Assembly: GCF_900163695.1 (NCBI RefSeq)
Contig: NZ_FUIC01000021.1
Location: 46,279-110,278 of the forward strand
Direction of reading: 5' to 3'
From: Gulosibacter sp. 10
GTDB lineage: Bacteria; Actinomycetota; Actinomycetes; Actinomycetales; Microbacteriaceae
DNA length: 64,000 nucleotides
The notes under the pieces were generated by a model. The model made no database searches. It was not told the origin of the DNA and saw only the letters and a list, made by a program, of their open reading frames with translations. The position numbers and the translations under genes are program-made. Of this stretch, positions 55,080 to 64,000 are shown piece by piece (positions within the stretch are counted from its first letter, which is position 1; every line of letters begins with the position of its first letter).

Positions 55080-55970
55080 ATGCTCTGGATCGCCCTGACC
55101 ATCGCGTGGATCGTGCACCGCCATCCGATCTGCCTCGGAGGAGCGCGCAGACGCCGCGCCGCGTTCGACGCCCAGCTCGCCGAGGCGCCCGAGCACTCGC
55201 CCGAACAGGCCGAGCGGCTCGAGCACGGCCTCCGCCGATCCGACCGCATCCTCATCGCCGCCGAGGCCGCCGTGCTGGTCGCGTTCGTCACGGCCGTAGC
55301 ACTCGGACTGCGCATCCCGCGCGAGTGGTACCTGCTGACCGATACGGCGACCTACCTCGCCTGCGCCCTCGCGCTCTGCTCGCTGGCCTCCGCGCTCGCG
55401 CGGGTCGCCCTCGCGGCGCGCAGCTCCTGGACGCTGACCGCACCGGGCGAGAGCACCGCGGCCGCGGCCCGCATCCGCCACACGACCCTCGCCGACTACT
55501 CCTCGGCCTTCGACCGGCGCGGCGCGATCACGGTCGCCGCGGTGCAGCTCGCGCTCTTCCTCATCGCGGCCCTCTTCGTCTCGCCGTACTCCGAGAACCC
55601 GCTGCCGGCCCTGGTCACGGGCGCCTTCGCCGCCCTCGTGTGCGGCGCGATCCTCATCGCGCAGCTCGCCGGCCGCGCCCTGGTGCGCCGGAGCGTGCGC
55701 GCCTCGACGGCGTTCGAGATCTTCACGGCCGATCGCGCCCGCGTGGATGCGGTCACCGCCGCATTCCGCAGCGTGTTCGCCATCGGCCTGATCACCTGCG
55801 CCTTCACCGCCCTCGCGCTCAGCGGGACGGTGCACGAGGCGCTCTTCGCCCCGGCGTTCCTCGCCGTCTCGATCCTTCTCATCGCCTTCGCGCTGGGCAG
55901 CCCGCTGTGGGGAGACACCCGCGAGACGATGCGCGCGCTGTGGCGGGAGCGGGAGGCATCCGCGTGCTGA
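55080..55970 (+). CDS. Hypothetical multi-span membrane protein
   Basis: Protein of 296 residues with seven or so hydrophobic segments (about residues 1-15, 58-76, 85-112, 150-172, 178-200, 232-255 and 260-282). No family is recognised. ATG 55080 follows GAGGAGG. It overlaps the YtrA-type regulator gene by 7 bases, so both are co-expressed. The regulator gene is second here, whereas in the ytr operon it is first. Confidence 0.7.
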   Translation: MLWIALTIAWIVHRHPICLGGARRRRAAFDAQLAEAPEHSPEQAERLEHGLRRSDRILIAAEAAVLVAFVTAVALGLRIPREWYLLTDTATYLACALALCSLASALARVALAARSSWTLTAPGESTAAAARIRHTTLADYSSAFDRRGAITVAAVQLALFLIAALFVSPYSENPLPALVTGAFAALVCGAILIAQLAGRALVRRSVRASTAFEIFTADRARVDAVTAAFRSVFAIGLITCAFTALALSGTVHEALFAPAFLAVSILLIAFALGSPLWGDTRETMRALWREREASAC

Positions 55971-56332
55971 GCGTCAACGCCGCGAGCAGCGTTCCCGTGT
56001 GGGAGCAGCTCGTCGACGGCGTGCTCGGCGCGATCGATCGCGGCGAGCTGCGCCTCGGCGACCGGCTGCCGACGGTGCGGCGCCTCGCCTCCGACCTCGG
56101 GCTCGCCCCGGGGACCGTGGCCCGCGCCTATCAGCACCTCGAGGAGCGCGGCGCCGTGCACACGCAGGGACGGCGCGGCACCTTCGTCGCGCGCGAGAGC
56201 GACGAGCGCGCGGCGCAGGCCCGCGCCGTCGCGGATCGCGCCCTGGGCGAGCTGGAGGAGCTGGGCTTCGCCCCGCGCGAGGCCGCCCGCTACCTCACGC
56301 GCATCGCCGAGGCCCGGGCCTCGGATCCCTAG
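55964..56332 (+). CDS. GntR-family regulator, YtrA subfamily
   Basis: Regulator of 122 residues: winged helix (VPVWEQLVDGVLGAIDRGEL, RLPTVRRLASDLGLAPGTVA, RAYQHLEERGAVHTQGRRGT) plus a short helical dimerisation tail. The lack of a large ligand domain defines the YtrA group, which controls ABC transporters and membrane proteins. The start is GTG 55964, overlapping the stop of the membrane protein. The dyad at 55028-55050 is its likely binding site. Confidence 0.88.
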   Translation: MLSVNAASSVPVWEQLVDGVLGAIDRGELRLGDRLPTVRRLASDLGLAPGTVARAYQHLEERGAVHTQGRRGTFVARESDERAAQARAVADRALGELEELGFAPREAARYLTRIAEARASDP

Positions 56333-56352
56333 CGGGACCCACCGGTTCGCGG

Positions 56353-56895
56353 CTACCCGCCGGATGCGCCCGAGAGCAGCCATCCGACGCCGCTGAGCAG
56401 CGCGATGGCGGCCCAGAGCAGCCATCCCCGGCGGCGCATCCATCCGTGCTTCGCGGTGATGCCGCCGAAGAAGGCGATCGCGAGCGCGGGGAGCAGCAGC
56501 ACCGCGAGCCAGAACGTGATGAGCGTGCCGGTGAGGCTCGCGGTGAAGGCGAGCGAGACGAGCACGAGCGGCACCAGCGCGACCGCCTCGAGCGCGATGC
56601 ACGCGTACCGGTTCCAGCCGCGCCGCTCCACGAGCAGCCAGACCGGGGTGTGCACGACGGCCACCCACGCGAATGCGGAGGCCGAGATCGAGAAGAGCAT
56701 CCCCGACCAGAACTCGAGCGACCACAGCGCCTGCGCGAAGGCGACGAAGACGAGGATCACCACGACGCCGACGGTGAGGAACGCGGCCGCCGCGAGGCCG
56801 GAGGAGAGGATGCCGCGCAGGCTCGCGCCGAACGGCTCCTCCACCGCGGCTGCGTCGTGCAGACCGGGATGGAGGTCGCCCTCGGGATCGGTCAC
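56353..56895 (-). CDS. Hypothetical membrane protein
   Basis: Protein of 180 residues with five hydrophobic segments (about residues 35-60, 65-85, 100-120, 122-142 and 155-175) and a hydrophilic N-terminus. No family is recognised. GTG 56895 starts 4 bases after the stop of the flavin disulfide reductase, so they share an operon that may begin with gltX. Confidence 0.65.
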   Translation of the reverse strand: MTDPEGDLHPGLHDAAAVEEPFGASLRGILSSGLAAAAFLTVGVVVILVFVAFAQALWSLEFWSGMLFSISASAFAWVAVVHTPVWLLVERRGWNRYACIALEAVALVPLVLVSLAFTASLTGTLITFWLAVLLLPALAIAFFGGITAKHGWMRRRGWLLWAAIALLSGVGWLLSGASGG

Positions 56896-56899
56896 GACG

Positions 56900-57832
56900 C
56901 TAGAACCCGACCGCATCCCGGTGCGCCGCGATCGCGGTGCGCGCACCCTTGCCGGCCGAGATGATCAGCACCTCGGGCCCCGGCGCCGTCAGCTCGCCGG
57001 TGGCGTAGAGGTGCTGCACGCGCGTGCGCCCCGAGCCGTCCGCCGCCACGAGCCCCTCCTCCGTGAGATCCGGGCGGATGTCCTCGTCGAGGAAGCCCAG
57101 CTGGGCCTCGAACCCGGGCAGGACGAAGGCGGCGTCGACCGGCACGATCTCGCCGTCCGCCGTCCGCAGCCCCGTCAGTGTCGCGCGGTCGCCCACCGCG
57201 TCCTCGAGCTCGCGGCGGTCCACCGCCACGCCGAGCTCGCGCAGCCGCGCCGCATCCGGCTCCGGCACCTGCCGCTCGCTCGCGAACAGCGTCACGTGCG
57301 ACCCGATGCGCGACAGCTGCGCCGCGCGGTACGCGAGGGTCTTCGCCTCCGGCACCCCGAACACCGCGATGCGGGACTCGCGCTTGTTCCACGCGTCGCA
57401 CACCACGCAGGAGTGGATGTGCGTGCCGTAGAAGGCGCGCAGCATCGGCAGGTTCGGGAAGTGCTCCTTGAGCCCGGTCGCGAGGATGACCCGCTCGGCG
57501 AGCACGTGCCGGTTCGGGGTGCCCCGCACGCCGCGCGCCTCGACCGCGAACCCCTGCCCCTCGCGCCGCACACGGGTGACCTGGGCGAACTGGATCTCGG
57601 CGGTCTCGTACTGCTCCACCGACTCGCGACCGGCGGCCCGCAGCTCGTTGGGCGGGATGTTGTCGCGCGACAGGAAGCCGTGCGCCTCGAGCGTCGCGGA
57701 ATGGCGCGGCCGGTTGCCGTCGAGGATGAGCACCCGCCGCAGCTGCCGCGCGAGGATGAGCCCCGCCTGCAGTCCCGCGGGGCCCCCGCCGATGATGACG
57801 ACCTCGTAGCGGTCGGTCGCGCCGATCGTCAC
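56900..57832 (-). CDS. Thioredoxin-reductase-like NAD(P)/FAD oxidoreductase
   Basis: Flavoprotein of 310 residues. FAD motif VVIIGGGPAGLQAGLILARQ, redox pair CVVC in IHSCVVCDAW, NADPH motif region RIAVFGVPEAKTLAYRAAQL where the usual GxGxxA is changed to GVPEAK, and the FAD-closing motif LYATGELTAPGPEVLI. It may reduce thioredoxin-like or low-molecular-weight partners, but the altered nucleotide motif leaves this open. The start is GTG 57832, overlapping the gltX stop by one base. Confidence 0.85.
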   Translation of the reverse strand: MTIGATDRYEVVIIGGGPAGLQAGLILARQLRRVLILDGNRPRHSATLEAHGFLSRDNIPPNELRAAGRESVEQYETAEIQFAQVTRVRREGQGFAVEARGVRGTPNRHVLAERVILATGLKEHFPNLPMLRAFYGTHIHSCVVCDAWNKRESRIAVFGVPEAKTLAYRAAQLSRIGSHVTLFASERQVPEPDAARLRELGVAVDRRELEDAVGDRATLTGLRTADGEIVPVDAAFVLPGFEAQLGFLDEDIRPDLTEEGLVAADGSGRTRVQHLYATGELTAPGPEVLIISAGKGARTAIAAHRDAVGF

Positions 57833-59349
57833 TACTCGGCTCCGCCGGTGATCCAGGTGTGGAGCCGGTCGATCCGCGCGAGCGTCTCCTCCTTGCCGAG
57901 CAGCTCCATCGACTCGAAGAGCGGCGGCGAGACGCGACGGCCCGAGAGCGCGACGCGGGCCGGGCCGAACGCGAGGCGCGGCTTGATGCCGAGCTCGTCG
58001 ATGAGCTTCGCGCGCATCGCCTGCTCGATCGGCTCGGTGCTCCAGTCGTCGAGGCCCGCGAGCGCCTCCCGAGTGGCGACGAGCGTCTCGTCGGCACCCG
58101 CCTTGAGGGTCTTGAGCGCATCCGGCGCGTACTCGAGCCGGTCGCTCGTGGTGAAGAGGAAGCCGAGCATGCCGGGCGCCTCGCCGAGCAGCTGCATGCG
58201 CTCCTGCACGAGCGGCGCCGCCTCGCGGACGAGGCCGCGACGCTCGTCGGTGATCTCGATGCCGTCGGCCTCGAGGTACGGGACGAGGCGGCCGGCGAAG
58301 TCCTCCACGTCGAGCCTGCGCATGTGCTCGCCGTTGATGGCCTCGGCCTTCTTGAGGTCGAAGCGCGCCGGGTTGGGGTTCACGTCGTGCACGTCGAAGG
58401 CCTCGACCATCTCGTCCATCGTGAACACGTCGCGGTCGGCCGAGATCGACCAGCCGAGCAGCGCGAGGTAGTTGAGCAGCCCCTCGGGCAGGAAGCCGCG
58501 GTCGCGATGGTGGAACAGGTTCGACTCCGGGTCGCGCTTCGAGAGCTTCTTGCTCCCCTCCCCCATCACGTAGGGCAGGTGGCCGAAGCGCGGCACGAAG
58601 TCGGCTACGCCCACGGCGATGAGCGCGTGGTAGAGCGCGATCTGGCGCGGCGTCGAGGAGAGGAGGTCCTCGCCGCGCAGCACGTGGGTGATGCCCATGA
58701 GCGCGTCGTCGACCGGGTTGACGAGCGTGTAGAGCGGCTTGCCGTTGGGCCGCACGACGACGAAGTCGGGGAACGATCCCGCCTTGAAGGTGATCTCGCC
58801 GCGCACCACGTCCTCGAAGGAGAGGTCGGCGTCGGGTACCCGCAGCCGGAGGCTCGGCTTGCGCCCCTCGGCCCGGAGCGCCTCGCGCTGCTCCTCGGTG
58901 AGGTCGCGCTCGAAGTTGTCGTAGCCCTGGCGCGGGTCGCGGCCGTTCTCGATGTTGCGCGCCTCGATCTCCTCCGCGGTCGCGAAGGACTCGTAGAGGT
59001 AGCCCGCATCCTTGAGCTTCGCGATGACGTCCTGGTAGATGTCGCTGCGCTGCGACTGGCGGTACGGTCCGTGCGGCCCGCCCGCGTCGACGCCCTCGTC
59101 CCAGTCGAGGCCGAGCCAGCGCAGCGCCTCGAGGATCATCGAGTAGCTCTCCTCGGAGTCGCGCTCCGCGTCGGTGTCCTCGATGCGGAACACGAGCGTG
59201 CCGCCCGTGTGCTTCGCATACGCCCAGTTGAACAGGGCGGTGCGGATGAGCCCGACATGCGGGGTGCCCGTGGGCGAGGGGCAGAAGCGAACTCGGATAT
59301 CGGAACCGGCGGCGCTCGTCACGGGCGCGGCAACGTCAGAAGCAGTCAT
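57832..59349 (-). CDS. gltX: Glutamyl-tRNA synthetase
   Basis: Class I synthetase of 505 residues that charges tRNA-Glu (and possibly tRNA-Gln, for later amidation). HIGH-type motif [25 protein letters not shown]-type motif [15 protein letters not shown]; catalytic-domain segment [17 protein letters not shown]. Length matches the bacterial discriminating or non-discriminating enzymes. No glnS is visible here while a tRNA-Gln is. ATG 59349. Confidence 0.97.
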   Translation of the reverse strand: MTASDVAAPVTSAAGSDIRVRFCPSPTGTPHVGLIRTALFNWAYAKHTGGTLVFRIEDTDAERDSEESYSMILEALRWLGLDWDEGVDAGGPHGPYRQSQRSDIYQDVIAKLKDAGYLYESFATAEEIEARNIENGRDPRQGYDNFERDLTEEQREALRAEGRKPSLRLRVPDADLSFEDVVRGEITFKAGSFPDFVVVRPNGKPLYTLVNPVDDALMGITHVLRGEDLLSSTPRQIALYHALIAVGVADFVPRFGHLPYVMGEGSKKLSKRDPESNLFHHRDRGFLPEGLLNYLALLGWSISADRDVFTMDEMVEAFDVHDVNPNPARFDLKKAEAINGEHMRRLDVEDFAGRLVPYLEADGIEITDERRGLVREAAPLVQERMQLLGEAPGMLGFLFTTSDRLEYAPDALKTLKAGADETLVATREALAGLDDWSTEPIEQAMRAKLIDELGIKPRLAFGPARVALSGRRVSPPLFESMELLGKEETLARIDRLHTWITGGAE

Positions 59350-59361
59350 GGTGGCCCCATT

Positions 59362-59946
59362 CTACTGAGCCGCGAGCGCGAGTTCCCATCGCAGATTGCG
59401 TCTCGCCCGCGCCTCCCAGCGCGCCCGGCCGTGAGCAGTGCGGAAGAGCGGCTCGCGGTCGAGCAGCCGCTCGACCATCGCGCGCCGACGGGCCCGCCAC
59501 TGCGACTCGTCGAGCATCGGCAGCTCGACTCGGATGCCGCGGATGTTGTCGAGGTAGGCCGGCCAGTCGGACGCGAGCCCCACGAGATCGGCGTCCGACA
59601 CCCTCGCGCCGGGCGCGTCCCCGGGCTCCGGCGCATGGTCGATCGTGACGAGGATGAGCCGGCGCACCTCCTCGAGCTCCGCGGGCTCGAGCGCGGCGCC
59701 GAGCAGCTCGCGCGCCACCTCCGCGGAGGCGAGCTCGTCATCCGGCGTCGTGTTCGTGTGCACCGCGTCATGGCACCAGAACGCGATGCGCTCGAGCCGC
59801 GTGCCGCCGAGCTCCGCGAGCGCGCGCAGCCCGGCCCGCAGATGCCCCTCCCCGTGGTAGTCGCGGTGCGGCTCCCGCCAGCGCTCGAGCAGCGATCCCG
59901 CCGCGCCGTCGGGCAGATCGGCGGCCGCGGCGCGCTCGAGGCTCAC
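59362..59946 (-). CDS. HD-domain-type predicted metal-dependent phosphohydrolase
   Basis: Helical protein of 194 residues. The metal-binding pattern is REPHRDYHGEGHL, the His-Asp pair in ERIAFWCHDAVHTNTTPDDE, and the last Asp in DLVGLASDWPAYLDN. These match the HD-like predicted hydrolases of the COG4339 kind. Substrate unknown. GTG start 59946 overlaps the stop of the upstream membrane protein (GTGA). Confidence 0.8.
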   Translation of the reverse strand: MSLERAAAADLPDGAAGSLLERWREPHRDYHGEGHLRAGLRALAELGGTRLERIAFWCHDAVHTNTTPDDELASAEVARELLGAALEPAELEEVRRLILVTIDHAPEPGDAPGARVSDADLVGLASDWPAYLDNIRGIRVELPMLDESQWRARRRAMVERLLDREPLFRTAHGRARWEARARRNLRWELALAAQ

Positions 59947-60338
59947 CACAGCCGCACCGCCCCGTAGGCGATGCCCGCGAAGGCCGCGGCCCACAGCATG
60001 CTCGCGAGCGTGCCGATGATGAACAGCTCCCCCACCCGCGGGTTCGCCTGCGCGCGCAGCTCCGGATACCGGCCGAGCCCCTTGATCGCGATGATGAAGG
60101 CGAGCCCCGCGGGGAACCCCGCGACGAGGCAGGCGTAGACGCCGGCGCGCTCGAAGACGCCGATCCACCGGCCTCCCGGCAGCGTGCGCTCGGCGTCGAG
60201 CACCCGCTCGTCGGCCTTCGGCTGCGGCGGTTCGATGCGGCGCAGGAACATGCGGATGAGCGGATTCGCCAGCAGCGCGATCGCGCCGCACACCGCGATG
60301 ACGAGCGCCTTGAGCAGCAGATCGACGTCGAAGAGCAT
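59943..60338 (-). CDS. Small membrane protein divergent from satD
   Basis: Protein of 131 residues with three hydrophobic segments (about residues 8-28, 65-88, 108-128) and a charged loop (RRIEPPQPKADERVLDAERT). No family assigned. ATG 60338 follows a GGAGGCGGGC RBS; the open frame extends upstream but without an RBS. It is divergent from the SatD-family gene, and SatD proteins often pair with a membrane protein, so a functional link is possible. Confidence 0.7.
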   Translation of the reverse strand: MLFDVDLLLKALVIAVCGAIALLANPLIRMFLRRIEPPQPKADERVLDAERTLPGGRWIGVFERAGVYACLVAGFPAGLAFIIAIKGLGRYPELRAQANPRVGELFIIGTLASMLWAAAFAGIAYGAVRLW

Positions 60339-60401
60339 CGTGCCCGCCTCCTCCCGTTCTGGATTTCCGATTCGGCCGCATCGCTTTCCCAGCCCCGTTG
60401 A

Positions 60402-60446
60402 TGAAGGTATTCTCTTCACATGGCGAATATGAAGCGATTTCCTTCA
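60402..60446. promoter_or_regulatory. Two TGAAG-N7-CTTCA dyads at the satD start
   Basis: Dyad 1 is at 60402-60418 and dyad 2 at 60430-60446, 28 bases apart. Each has exact TGAAG/CTTCA arms and 7 bases between. The second lies within the first codons of satD, whose start is ATG 60420 or 60429. The layout suggests cooperative autoregulation. Confidence 0.6.
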
Positions 60447-61061
60447 TGCGTGGCCCTCCTGGCCGACCAGGTGGGGTCCCGCCGGACGGATCGCGATGCG
60501 ACGCATCCGAAACTACTCGACGCCCTCGACATGGTGAACAGCCGGGTCGCAGCGATCGACGATCTGCGCGTCACGGTGGGCGACGAGCTGCAGGGCGTCT
60601 ACGGCTCGCTGGGCGAGGCGCTCGCCGCGAGCCACCTCCTGCGCGCCGAGCTCTACGGCGCCGTGGAGCTCCGCTTCGGCCTCGGCGGCGGCGAGGTGGC
60701 CGTCGTCGACCGCGAGCGCGGCATCCAGGACGGCAGCGCGTGGTGGAACGCGCGCGCGGCCGTCGAGGCGGTCGAGCAGCTCGCGCAGGATCCCGGGTTC
60801 TCGGGCACCCGCACGGGCATCGTCGACGATCGCGAGGTCGCGAATCCCCTGACCTCGGCCACGGTGCGGCTCGTGGACGCGCAGCTCGCGCGCCTGCGCT
60901 CCGGCGCGCGCGAATCCCTCTACTCGCTCATGCTCGGGCTCGACAACCGCACCGCGGCCGAGCGCGCCGGCATCTCGCCGTCCGCCAACTCGCAGCGCAT
61001 CAACAACAACGACCTCCGCGTCCTCACCGACGCCATCGAGGCGCTCTCGCGGCTGCCCTGA
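60420..61061 (+). CDS. SatD-family protein
   Basis: Protein of 213 residues of the SatD family. Conserved features are the opening VALLADQVGSRRTDR, VTVGDELQGVYGS, RFGLGGGEVAVVDRE, IQDGSAWWNARAAVE, and a C-terminal helix-turn-helix-like part (RTAAERAGISPSANSQRINN). SatD proteins are linked to acid-stress loci in streptococci; their mechanism is unknown. The HTH-like C-terminus and the twin dyads over its start suggest it represses itself and maybe the divergent membrane gene. Confidence 0.85.
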   Translation: MANMKRFPSCVALLADQVGSRRTDRDATHPKLLDALDMVNSRVAAIDDLRVTVGDELQGVYGSLGEALAASHLLRAELYGAVELRFGLGGGEVAVVDRERGIQDGSAWWNARAAVEAVEQLAQDPGFSGTRTGIVDDREVANPLTSATVRLVDAQLARLRSGARESLYSLMLGLDNRTAAERAGISPSANSQRINNNDLRVLTDAIEALSRLP

Positions 61062-61149
61062 GCGCTCCCGGGCGCGCACGGATGCGTCGCGCTTCGCGGC
61101 GATGCGGGATCGAGAACCGCGAAGTGCGACGCATCTGCGAATGCGGGGC

Positions 61150-61920
61150 CTAGGCGGCGACCACCGGGTTGCGGAGGGCGCCGATGCCCTCGACCGCGCA
61201 GGTGACCTCGTCGCCATCCTCGAGCGGGCCGACGCCGGCAGGGGTGCCGGTGAGGAGGATGTCACCGGGCAGCAGCGTGAACACGCTCGACGCGTAGGCG
61301 ATCAGGTCGCCGATCGAGCGCTCCATCTGGTCGAGGTCGCCGACCTGGCGCACCTTGCCGTTCACCTGCGCGCCGATCGCGCCCTTGGTGGGGTCGAACT
61401 CGGTCTCGATGTACGGGCCGAGGGGGCAGAACGAGTCGAAGCCCTTCGCCCGGCTCCACTGCCCGTCCGACTTCTGCAGGTCGCGGGCGGTCACGTCGTT
61501 CGCCACGGTGTAGCCGAACACCACCTGCTCGGCGTCCGCGGCGAGGACGTTGCGGGCGACGCTGCCGATCACCACGGCGAGCTCGGCCTCGTGCTCCACC
61601 TGCTGCGACTGCGGCGGCAGGACGATGGCGTGCCCGGGGCCGATGATCGAGGTGTTCGGCTTGAGGAACATGAGCGGCTCGCCGGGAACCTCGTTGCCCA
61701 TCTCCTTCGCGTGCTCCGAGTAGTTGCGGCCGAAGGCCACGACCTTGGAGCGCGGGATCACCGGCGCGAGCAGCCGCGCCTCCGCCGCCGGCACGCGCTC
61801 GTCGGTGGTCTCGAACCCCGTGTAGAGCGGGTCTCCGAGCAGCCGGATGTACTCCTGCGCGTCCTCGTCGTAGATGCCGTACGCGAGCTGGTCCTTGTAT
61901 TCGAAGCGTGCGATCTTCAC
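61150..61920 (-). CDS. Fumarylacetoacetate hydrolase family protein
   Basis: Enzyme of 256 residues of the FAH fold. Landmarks: [16 protein letters not shown], the metal-binding [11 protein letters not shown] (Glu-x-Glu), [26 protein letters not shown], and the loop [24 protein letters not shown]. Members hydrate or decarboxylate acylpyruvates and 2-hydroxyhepta-2,4-diene-1,7-dioate. Its placement near gltX is common in Microbacteriaceae. The start is GTG 61920. Confidence 0.92.
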   Translation of the reverse strand: MKIARFEYKDQLAYGIYDEDAQEYIRLLGDPLYTGFETTDERVPAAEARLLAPVIPRSKVVAFGRNYSEHAKEMGNEVPGEPLMFLKPNTSIIGPGHAIVLPPQSQQVEHEAELAVVIGSVARNVLAADAEQVVFGYTVANDVTARDLQKSDGQWSRAKGFDSFCPLGPYIETEFDPTKGAIGAQVNGKVRQVGDLDQMERSIGDLIAYASSVFTLLPGDILLTGTPAGVGPLEDGDEVTCAVEGIGALRNPVVAA

Positions 61921-61934
61921 GCGCCCGAGTCTAG

Positions 61935-62813
61935 CTATGCGTCGCTGTCGATGGGCTCCACGCCGCGGTAGCCGCTCGGGATCACGATCACCGGCACCCG
62001 CAGCGCGCGCAGGATGCGCGCCGCGCGCTGCCCGAGGAACACGCTGCGGTTGCCGCCCAGGCGGCTCGACCCGAGCAGGGCGACCTCGTGCGGGTCCCAC
62101 TCGATCGTCGCGATCGCGTCCTCGAGGTCCCTGCCCTCGGCGATCTCGATCGTGACGCGCCCGGATTCGAGCATGCCCTCCGCCGCGTCCTCGAGGTGGC
62201 GGCCGCCGAACGCCCGTGCCTCGTCGGTGATGTCGCGGATGTCCTTCGGGTCGATGAGGTCCACCTGCACCAGCGAGATGAGTCGGGCGCGGATGTCCCG
62301 GTCGATGGCGCGTTCCACCGTGCGGCCGATCACGACCTCGGAGCCGGGACGCGTGCCGTAGATGCCGGTGAGGCGCTCGAGGGGTACGCCGGGGTTGCGG
62401 AACCCGCGCGGCGCCAGCGCGACCGGCACCGGCGAGGAGTGCAGCAGCGCGTTCGCCGTCGACCCCACCGAGAAGCTGCGCAGGATGCGCCCCGTCGCCG
62501 CGCCCACGACGATGAGTTGCGCCGCGTTGTCCTCCGCCGCATCCAGCAGGCCGCGCGCCTCGTTGACGCCCTGGCGCACCTCGAAGCGGGCGACGACTCC
62601 CTCCGGCACCTTCGACAGCGCCTGCTCCTCCCAGAGCTTGAGCTGCGCGCGGTTGGCGCCGAGCGCCCGGGTGTCGGGCATGACCATCACGAGCACGATC
62701 TCGTAGTGCTTGCCCTCGCCGAGATAGCAGGCGAGTTCGAGCGCATCGCGCCCACGCGCATCCGCGACGTACCCGACGATGAGCCGTTCGCGCGGCCGGG
62801 GTGAGGGTGGCAT
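61935..62813 (-). CDS. Tandem universal stress protein (UspA x2)
   Basis: Protein of 292 residues with two Usp domains. The first begins [20 protein letters not shown] and has the ATP-type motif [19 protein letters not shown]; the second ends [20 protein letters not shown] followed by VPVIVIPSG. Nucleotide-binding G-2x-G-9x-G(S/T) spacing is recognisable in the first. It is 14 bases upstream of the FAA hydrolase gene and probably co-transcribed with it. Confidence 0.88.
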   Translation of the reverse strand: MPPSPRPRERLIVGYVADARGRDALELACYLGEGKHYEIVLVMVMPDTRALGANRAQLKLWEEQALSKVPEGVVARFEVRQGVNEARGLLDAAEDNAAQLIVVGAATGRILRSFSVGSTANALLHSSPVPVALAPRGFRNPGVPLERLTGIYGTRPGSEVVIGRTVERAIDRDIRARLISLVQVDLIDPKDIRDITDEARAFGGRHLEDAAEGMLESGRVTIEIAEGRDLEDAIATIEWDPHEVALLGSSRLGGNRSVFLGQRAARILRALRVPVIVIPSGYRGVEPIDSDA

Positions 62814-62973
62814 GGCTGAGTTCCTTCTCGCTGCATCGGAATGCGCGGGATTCGCGCGCTCTCGGGTTACTACAATCCCACACAGGGGATGGAGTCGGGC
62901 TTCGGCGGGTGCACCGAATAGGCTCGATTATTTCATCGGATTCCTTAACACCGGTGGATTCGAGGAGGCAGGC

Positions 62974-63630
62974 ATGAGCGGCACGGGACGCCCCGCGGGG
63001 CGGCCGCGGACGAGCGTGCTCAACCGCGAGCTCATCACCGAGACCGCCCGCACCATCATCGAGAAGTCGGGCGCGCAGGCGCTGACGATGACCGTGCTCG
63101 CGCGCAAGCTCTCCGTCACGCCCTCGGCCCTGTACAACCACGCCGCCTCGAAGCACGAGATCCTGCGCTGGATCGAGGACGCGGTGATGAGCGAGATCGA
63201 CGTGGACGCCTTCGACTCGCGGCCCTGGCCGGAGGCGCTCGAGGAGTGGGCCCGCAGCTACCGCGACGTGCTGCTCGCCAACCACGAGCTGCTGGTGCCG
63301 GTGGCGACCACCGAGGTGAGCCACTCCCCGCACTCGATCGCGATGTACGAGCGCGTGACCAGGGCGCTCGGGGATGCGGGGTGGCCCGTGGACGAGTGCC
63401 TGCCGCTCATCTTCTCGCTCGAGTCGTTCATCTACGGCTCGGCCCTCAACGCGCAGGCGCCCGAGGACGTGTACGACACCGGTGCGTTCGAATCCGCCGC
63501 GCCGAGCTTCGCCGCCGCCGTGGCCGCCGGCAGCCACAACGCGGAGGCGTTCGAGGAGCTGTTCCGCATCGGGCTCCGCGCGATCATCGCCTGGAACGCC
63601 GACCGGGCCGGCGTCCCGCTCCCCCGCTGA
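62974..63630 (+). CDS. TetR-family regulator
   Basis: Regulator of 218 residues. Helix-turn-helix: [20 protein letters not shown] and [23 protein letters not shown]. The C-terminal domain fits TetR_C. ATG 62974 follows GAGGAGGCAGG. It is divergent from the universal stress protein gene across a 160-bp region, so it may control the Usp-FAA unit. The ligand is unknown. Confidence 0.88.
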   Translation: MSGTGRPAGRPRTSVLNRELITETARTIIEKSGAQALTMTVLARKLSVTPSALYNHAASKHEILRWIEDAVMSEIDVDAFDSRPWPEALEEWARSYRDVLLANHELLVPVATTEVSHSPHSIAMYERVTRALGDAGWPVDECLPLIFSLESFIYGSALNAQAPEDVYDTGAFESAAPSFAAAVAAGSHNAEAFEELFRIGLRAIIAWNADRAGVPLPR

Positions 63631-63946
63631 CCGCGCCGCGGGCGGTGCAGATCGAGTTCATCCCCGTCGGCGTGACCCGCTCTCCGCTGTCCGAGGCGCG
63701 GGGCGGCTTCTCCCAGCGCACCGCCCGCCCCGCCTGTCTCGGAGACGCCCCGGGTTCCGCCTTTCCCGAAGATGCGAGGCTCCAGGCGCCCCATCAGAAT
63801 CCGTCCACGCACCCCCTCACCCCCGGGATCCGATCGCGTCCCCCTCTCGCCGGGATATGAGGCTGCTGACGGGTATCTCCCGCCCATACCCTGCAGCGCT
63901 CTCATATCCGCGAGAGAAACCGGCATTCGCCTCACATCCGCAGCCC
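63631..63946. other. Intergenic DNA with dispersed ATGTGAG-type motifs
   Basis: No gene is supported. GATATGAGG at 63854 and inverted CTCATATCC and CTCACATCC at 63901 and 63931 match the iteron-like motif seen at 54531-54819, again about 30 bases apart for the last two. Confidence 0.6.
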
Positions 63947-64000
63947 GGCAGCGGCAGCGGCAGCGGCAGCGGCAGCGGCAGCGGCAGCGGCAGCGGCAGC
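63947..64000. repeat. GGCAGC tandem repeat, at least nine copies, running off the window
   Basis: Nine perfect hexamers of GGCAGC fill 63947-64000 and continue past the edge. Depending on frame it could encode Gly-Ser, Ala-Ala or Arg-Gln repeats of a gene whose body lies outside, or be a non-coding hexanucleotide tract. Confidence 0.9.

Noticed and set aside
54637..55835. Minus-strand open frames over the iteron-like array and the membrane protein
   Set aside because: They repeat the ATGTGAG motif in translation or shadow the + strand gene; no RBS or family likeness.

Overview
The window is high-GC (about 70%) actinobacterial chromosome. Gene content and protein style suggest a Microbacteriaceae member, possibly Leucobacter-like: furA-katG, pdxST with a divergent MocR-type pdxR, gltX next to a fumarylacetoacetate hydrolase, many GTG starts, leaderless -10/ATG arrangements and long perfect-hairpin terminators. 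The genus is an inference; no rRNA is present.

Layout. 0.1-2.9 kb: ABC exporter pair (MacB/FtsX type). 3-6.1 kb: vitamin B6 genes pdxT-pdxS and their regulator. 6.2-8.3 kb: copper amine oxidase. 8.4-11.1 kb: katG-furA. 11.3-16.5 kb: LLM oxidoreductase, an ABC-2 drug-type exporter, a DesK-type two-component system and a YqhA-like membrane protein. 16.9-17.6 kb: CRISPR array 1. 17.9-20 kb: two paralogous LRV-domain membrane proteins. 20.2-30.6 kb: catabolic block. An SDR and a Gfo/Idh oxidoreductase face a six-gene minus-strand operon (hyuA, hyuB, aminotransferase, ridA, sarcosine-oxidase-like, MHS transporter) controlled by a divergent FCD-type GntR regulator. Near-identical TGTCAAC palindromes occur at both promoters of the block.

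31.2-41.2 kb is the most distinctive part. A compact type I-G/I-U-like CRISPR effector operon (Cas6e-like, Csb1/Cas7, Csb2/Cas5-Cas6, and a Cas3 carrying a C-terminal HD plus a Csb3-like extension) is followed by a 38-repeat array and then by a decayed tail in which only 60-bp-spaced palindromes survive. No cas1, cas2 or cas4 is present in the window. Arrays 1 and 2 have different repeats but the same leader-end sequence. Spacer 10 of array 1 reads as the 5' half of a tRNA. A third two-repeat mini-array lies at 46.8 kb.

41.2-46.6 kb: stress and redox genes (DJ-1/PfpI, YbdK ligase, SDR, DUF6766-like, GlsB, CinA). 46.8-49.5 kb: ABC-2 exporter with a divergent TetR regulator. 49.6-54.5 kb: AsnB lacking the catalytic Cys, a TM2/Ltp protein, TatA, tRNA-Gln, and a NaChBac-type channel with an Asp in its filter. 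54.5-54.8 kb: an iteron-like array of ATGTGAG motifs in non-coding DNA. 55-63.6 kb: membrane protein with YtrA-type regulator, a thioredoxin-reductase-like enzyme, gltX, SatD-family protein, FAA hydrolase, universal stress protein and a TetR regulator. The window ends in a GGCAGC tandem repeat that runs off the edge.
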